Of a stretch of DNA of 64,000 nucleotides, positions 60,901 through 64,000 are shown one piece after another. The notes under the pieces are model-generated. The model was not told the origin of the DNA. It made no database searches and saw only the letters and a list, made by a program, of their open reading frames with translations. Each line of letters starts with the position of its first letter. Position 1 is the first letter of the stretch. Source of the DNA: Solea solea (Eukaryota; Chordata; Actinopteri; Pleuronectiformes; Soleidae); contig NC_081147.1 of NCBI RefSeq assembly GCF_958295425.1, forward strand, positions 202,001-266,000. Direction: 5' to 3'. The translations under genes and the position numbers were made by a program.

Positions 60901-62830
60901 GTACCATGCTGTCGGCCAATCAGACGCTGGTGAGACCTCCTTTACTCTGATGACATCATCAAACAGCTGCTATTTCCCAGAATTCATCACTTTCTCTGTT
61001 TTCTCTTCCTGAAGAGGAAGTTACACAACAGACGGACGCTGTCCATGTACTTTGTAAGTATAGTGTACTTTAACTTTGTAAAGTGTACTTTAACTTTGTG
61101 AGTATAGTGTACTTTAACTTTGTGAGTATAGTGTACTTTAACTTTGTATAGTGTACTTTAACTTTGTGTGTATAGTGTACTTTAACTTTGTGAGTATAGT
61201 GTACTTTAACTTTGTTTAGTGTACTTTAACTTTGTTTAGTGTACTTTAACTTTGTGAGTATAGTGTACTTTAACTTTGTTTAGTGTACTTTAACTTTGTA
61301 TAGTGTACTTTAACTTTGTAAAGTGTACTTTAACTTTGTGAGTATAGTGTACTTTAACTTTGTGAGTATAGTGTACTTTAACTTTGTATAGTGTACTTTA
61401 ACTTTATGAGTATAGTGTACTTTAACTTTGTATAGTGTACTTTAACTTTGTGAGTATAGTGTACTTTAACTTTGTATAGTGTACTTTAACTTTATGAGTA
61501 TAGTGTACTTTAACTTTGTTTAGTGTACTTTAACTTTGTGAGTATAGTGTACTTTAACTTTGTATAGTGTACTTTAACTTTGTTTAGTGTACTTTAACTT
61601 TGTGAGTATAGTGTACTTTAACTTTGTGAGTATAGTGTACTTTAACTTTGTATAGTGTACTTTAACGTTGTGTGTATAGTGTACTTTAACTTTGTATAGT
61701 GTACTTTAATTTTGTGAGTATAGTGTACTTTAACTTTGTGAGTATAGTGTACTTTAACTTTGTGAGTATAGTGTACTTTAACTTTGTATAGTGTACTTTA
61801 ATTTTGTGAGTATAGTGTACTTTAATTTTGTGAGTATAGTGTACTTTAACTTTGTATAGTGTACTTTAATTTTGTGAGTATAGTGTACTTTAACTTTGTG
61901 AGTATAGTGTACTTTAACGTTGTGTGTATAGTGTACTTTAACTTTGTATAGTGTACTTTAATTTTGTGAGTATAGTGTACTTTAACTTTGTGAGTATAGT
62001 GTACTTTAACTTTGTATAGTGTACTTTAATTTTGTGAGTATAGTGTACTTTAATTTTGTGAGTATAGTGTACTTTAACTTTGTATAGTGTACTTTAACTT
62101 TGTGAGTATAGTGTACTTTAACTTTGTATAGTGTACTTTAACTTTGTGTGTATAGTGTACTTTAACTTTGTGAGTATAGTGTACTTTAACTTTGTGTGTA
62201 TAGTGTACTTTAACTTTGTGAGTATAGTGTACTTTAACTTTGTGAGTATAGTGTACGTTAACTTTGTGTGTATAGTGTACTTTAAATTTTACACTCTGTG
62301 TCTTTGTGTCTCTATGTGTCTCTGTGTCTCTGTGTCTTTGTGTCTTTGTGTCTCTGTGTCTTCAGCCCATGAAGGTTCAGCAGGACTCGTTGGATGAGCG
62401 TCCAGTCCTCCCTGACCTCCCTGACCTCCCTGACCTCCCTGAGCCGCTCTACGAGGAGGTCGGGGACTTCGGGCTTCAGGTTCTGAAGTCTCTGGAGACC
62501 AGCTTTCTGTCCAGCAGCGCCACAGAGACTCACGAGGTTCCAGATCACCCGCCGCTCAGACTTGTACCTGTGGAGGCGGGACTTGTAGATCACGTGATCA
62601 TCCCCGACCCAGAAGGCGGCTCAGTGAAGACACTGGAGAGAGAAGCCGGCCGCAGTTCCCCAACGGCCAGAAGGGGGCAGCAGCTGCAGGGAGGCTGCAC
62701 TCTGTCTCAGGAACTGCTGCTGCAGGAGCTGTCATCAGCTTTCACCAAGAAGACACCGGACGAGGACGGGGACGAGGACGGGGACGAGGACGGGGACGAG
62801 GACGGGGACGAGAGGCCGTGTGATGTCTAA
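34218..62830 (+). CDS. arap3: ARAP3: PtdIns(3,4,5)P3-regulated Arf6/RhoA GTPase-activating protein (middle missing)
   Basis: Coding exons, first part: 34218-34279, 35062-35982, 36812-36852, 36948-37024, 37102-37169, 37441-37665, 38921-38990, 39080-39200, 39292-39476, 39551-39657, 39729-39928, 41441-41526, 41635-41817, 41892-42008 (or to 42033). After the gap: 58043-58137, 58227-58374, 58481-58549, 58626-58700, 58790-58907, 58994-59122, 59210-59346, 60143-60225, 60346-60381, 60650-60713, 60786-60929, 61015-61053, 62366-62830. Domains: SAM (about 5-65, [19 protein letters not shown]), proline-rich [11 protein letters not shown]1 ([19 protein letters not shown]), PH2, ArfGAP zinc finger CADC-x16-CKNC with catalytic Arg in GQHRSLG, then RhoGAP second half ([35 protein letters not shown]), RA domain, PH5 and a tail with [10 protein letters not shown]3, PH4 and the RhoGAP arginine finger are absent. 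ARAP3 fits better than ARAP1 ([31 protein letters not shown]). An upstream in-frame ATG exists at 34206. Confidence 0.93.
34290..35035 (+). repeat. GATGATGGTGAA trinucleotide-type minisatellite in arap3 intron 1
   Basis: About 740 bp of GAT/GGT/GAA codon-like triplets between the first two coding exons. Open frames of Met/Val/Lys or Asp/Glu, and His/Ile on minus, are artefacts. Confidence 0.95.
36003..36765 (+). repeat. minisatellite, about 20-22 bp unit (ACATGACTCAGCATCTCTAC)
   Basis: About 35 units in the intron after the long arap3 exon 2. ATGACTCAG resembles an AP-1 site (TGACTCA) and recurs in most units. Confidence 0.95.
37205..37438 (+). repeat. pyrimidine-rich minisatellite ending at an arap3 acceptor
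   Basis: CTCCTTCTTTGTCTTCGTCC-type units run into the TTGTCTTCAG acceptor at 37431-37440. Confidence 0.9.
37690..38010 (+). repeat. minisatellite (TTTTAGTGGTCCTTGAACAG)
   Basis: About 12 degenerate 25-28 bp units following arap3 exon 37441-37665. Confidence 0.85.
38278..38900 (+). repeat. minisatellite (TTGACTCCCTCGTTGATTCG)
   Basis: About 40 short units of 12-20 bp that end 20 bp before the arap3 exon at 38921. The minus strand gives Glu/Ser/Thr/Arg frames that are artefacts. Confidence 0.95.
39502..39517 (+). promoter_or_regulatory. CTCF-like motif in arap3
   Basis: CCACCAGGGGGCAGCA lies in the 74-bp intron after exon 39292-39476. The match to the CTCF core is by eye. Confidence 0.35.
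40031..40173. mobile_element. 143-bp inverted-repeat (MITE-like) element
   Basis: Ends AGTCCAGTAG and CTACTGGACT are perfect inverted repeats. Inside, ATAAGGTTGTTTTAAATCAG pairs with CTGATTTAAAACAACCTTAT. No clear target-site duplication seen. Confidence 0.65.
40205..41390 (+). repeat. minisatellite, about 43 bp unit x about 26, arap3 intron
   Basis: Units contain GATGAATAGAACAGCTCATC and TTTGGCAGTCGGTCTCTTC. Highly homogeneous in the middle, degenerate at both ends, as expected for recent internal expansion. Confidence 0.95.
42170..42545 (+). repeat. minisatellite, about 33 bp unit (GGTTAGTGTTAGTCATTAAC)
   Basis: Eleven units of GGTTAGTGTTAGTCATTAAC plus TGGTTATGGTTAA. A GT/CTGT array (42590-42975) follows, up to the sequence gap. 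Confidence 0.95.
42990..43189. other. assembly gap (200 N)
   Basis: Exactly 200 N between a GT array and the first macrosatellite unit. The round length suggests a placeholder rather than a measured gap. A possible acceptor CTCCTCAG ends at 42982, just before it. The missing arap3 exons should lie here. Confidence 0.95.
45616..45760. repeat. GC-rich inverted-repeat spacer of the macrosatellite (one of six)
   Basis: Left arm AATAACTAGTACCGCGCGCG and right arm CGCGCGCGGTACTAGTTATT are inverted repeats bounding about 110 bp of CpG-rich sequence. Further copies start near 43190 (left arm in gap), 47772, 50172, 52820 and 55357. Confidence 0.9.
52514..52665 (+). repeat. divergent segment within macrosatellite unit 4
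   Basis: Where the other units read TTCCTGTTGGGTTTGGATCA, this unit reads TTCCTGTAGGTTTCACGGGA and stays divergent for about 150 bp before similarity resumes at the TAGCCCCTCCCAC region. It looks like sequence from another member of the family. Confidence 0.8.
55229..55335 (+). repeat. hairpin motif pair at the end of macrosatellite unit 5
   Basis: TCCTTCCAGTTTCAATAGGG followed by TTCTTGCAACCTTGTTGCTCG and AACCCTAATAAT occurs twice in tandem, and once more at 57925-57975, the array's right end. AGGGTTC/GAACCCT can form a stem. Confidence 0.85.
59350..60108 (+). repeat. minisatellite, about 21 bp unit (ACCAGAACCTCAGTCCATCAG)
   Basis: About 36 units of CCAGAACCTCAGTCCATCAG / CCAGAACCTTAGACCACAGA between the two PH5-encoding exons of arap3. 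It starts 4 bp after the donor of exon 59210-59346. Confidence 0.95.
61054..62285 (+). repeat. arap3: donor-like minisatellite, 18-24 bp unit, arap3 last intron
   Basis: The real junction is ATGTACTTT|GTAAGTATAG. The array that follows repeats GTACTTTAACTTTGTGAGTA, in which CTTT|GTGAGTATAG is a close copy of that junction. More than 20 donor-like copies are present. Confidence 0.92.
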
Positions 62831-62984
62831 GAGAGGAAGAGTTTGTAGTCACAGGAGGAGGAGTTAAACATCCTACAGGGCTTTGTGATTGGAGGAAGGA
62901 TGAGGACACGCCCCTGAGTCAGGACAGTCATCAATCAGGAAGTGAAAAGATAACACAGAGATGCAGGATTAAACCCTGGAACAT

Positions 62985-63098
62985 GGATTTTAAATTTGAG
63001 GATTAAACCCTGGAACATGGATTTTTAAATTCATGACTAAACCCTGGAACATGGATTTTAAATTTGAGGATTAAACCCTGGAACATGGATTCTAAACT
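62985..63098 (+). repeat. arap3: 33-35 bp tandem repeat in arap3 3' UTR
   Basis: About four units of GGATTAAACCCTGGAACATG plus GATTTTAAATTTGA. Confidence 0.85.
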
Positions 63099-63374
63099 TC
63101 ATGGAGACCTCATCACTTCCAAAATGATAGTATATTGGTTATCCTCTGTGCTCCTCCTCTTGGCCCCGCCCAGTCTGAGGCCCCGCCGGACACACATGTA
63201 TTTATTTTCAAGTTTGTTTGTGTAAATGACAGGAAGTGACGCTCAGTGTCCTCACTGAGACCAGTTAAAATATAAACCTGTTATGTTGCATCTGTCCACT
63301 AGGTGTCCCTCAACACACACACTAACTGTGACGATTCTTCATGTTCATTATTGTATAAACACGTGAACAATGAT

Positions 63375-63380
63375 ATTAAA
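63375..63380 (+). other. arap3: probable arap3 polyadenylation signal (ATTAAA)
   Basis: The common variant ATTAAA about 545 bp after the stop. No nearer AATAAA was noticed. From 63400 to 64000 only a CA run (63710-63725), a GGACAGGAGGACAG repeat (63822-63865) and unremarkable AT-rich DNA are seen. Confidence 0.45.
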
Positions 63381-64000
63381 GTCTATATTTTGGATTGTAA
63401 TCTGCTGTCTGTGTGCTCTGTGGATCAGTGGTTTTACAGGTTGGCTTTTAAATGGAAGATGACGGGTTTGATCCTGAAGCTGTGAAACAAAACAAAGTCA
63501 CGACAGATCCACTCACTGAGTGTACGTTCAAGAACAACAGTTCAAAACAGTTATAATATTATAATAAATAATATTTAAGATTAAAAACTGAAACTCACAG
63601 AAAAACACAGTAACTTCATCATAATTAAACAAATTCAACTTAACAGAACATAAGTCAAACTCACTAAAACAATTACCTTAAAGTTGAAATTACAATACGT
63701 AATAAACACACACACACACACACACAGGCCACAGACTTGACCTTTAACCCTGCACTTAACTTCTCTGCTCTCATGGATGCAGTGACTCATCTCGTCCTCA
63801 TTATAACATCTTTGTTTTCTGTGGAGGACAGGAGGACAGGTGGACAGGAGGACAGGAGGACAGGTATCTTCCGCTTACGTCAAGTTTAACGCGTAAGTAA
63901 CATGAGTTGCTGAAATTAACGCATTTTTTTCTATTAAATCATGGCGGCTATATGCTAACTCGCGATGCTAACTCGCGGTGCTAACTACACACACACACAC

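Noticed and set aside
34218..62830. Initial assignment of the large gene to ARAP1 because a STARD10-like gene is adjacent
   Set aside because: Sequence detail ([39 protein letters not shown] tail) matches ARAP3, not ARAP1.

Overview
The window is vertebrate nuclear DNA, almost certainly from a teleost fish. The genes are intron-rich with canonical GT/AG junctions, their products are vertebrate-specific, the introns are packed with CA/GT microsatellites and minisatellites, and teleost-type retroelements are present. I cannot name the species. There is no bacterial, phage or CRISPR content.

Five protein genes can be assembled exon by exon, and codon phase is consistent at every junction used. 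(1) b4galt1 (+, 339-5231) is 5'-truncated by the window edge. (2) exosc3 (+, 7515-9217) is complete, 4 exons, 244 aa. (3) tgfbi (-, 10989-19203) is complete, 17 exons, 679 aa. (4) A STARD10-like START-domain gene (+, 25093-29415) has 6 coding exons and 261 aa. (5) arap3 (+, 34218-62830) has 27 coding exons recovered. Its PH3, PH4 and first half of the RhoGAP domain are absent, apparently hidden in a 200-N gap at 42990-43189. In human, as I recall, B4GALT1 and EXOSC3 are on 9p and TGFBI and ARAP3 on 5q31, while STARD10 lies beside ARAP1 on 11q. The STARD10-like/ARAP3 pair here therefore looks like the paralogous copy of the STARD10/ARAP1 pair.

By region: 1-5.9 kb b4galt1 with minisatellite-filled introns; 5.9-7.5 kb AT-rich palindromes and dispersed repeats; 7.5-9.3 kb exosc3; 9.3-10.9 kb SINE-like and duplicated DNA; 10.9-19.3 kb tgfbi; 19.3-24.8 kb minisatellites, a duplicated block and an L1-like LINE remnant; 24.9-29.5 kb the STARD10-like gene with an antisense LINE in intron 4; 29.5-34.2 kb intergenic DNA with an intact-ended hAT-type element and a 55-bp CTCF-like array; 34.2-63.4 kb arap3, whose interior holds a macrosatellite of six 2.2-2.6 kb units (43190-57990).

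The genes are unrelated in function: Golgi glycosylation, RNA exosome, matrix adhesion, lipid transfer and Arf/Rho GTPase signalling. The most striking theme is tandem repetition that has captured splice junctions: the exosc3 exon 2 acceptor (2 copies), the tgfbi exon 4 donor (7), the tgfbi exon 13 acceptor (2) and an arap3 donor (more than 20). The second theme is the nested macrosatellite, with its inverted-repeat GC-rich spacer and dense CTCF-like and ETS-like motifs.
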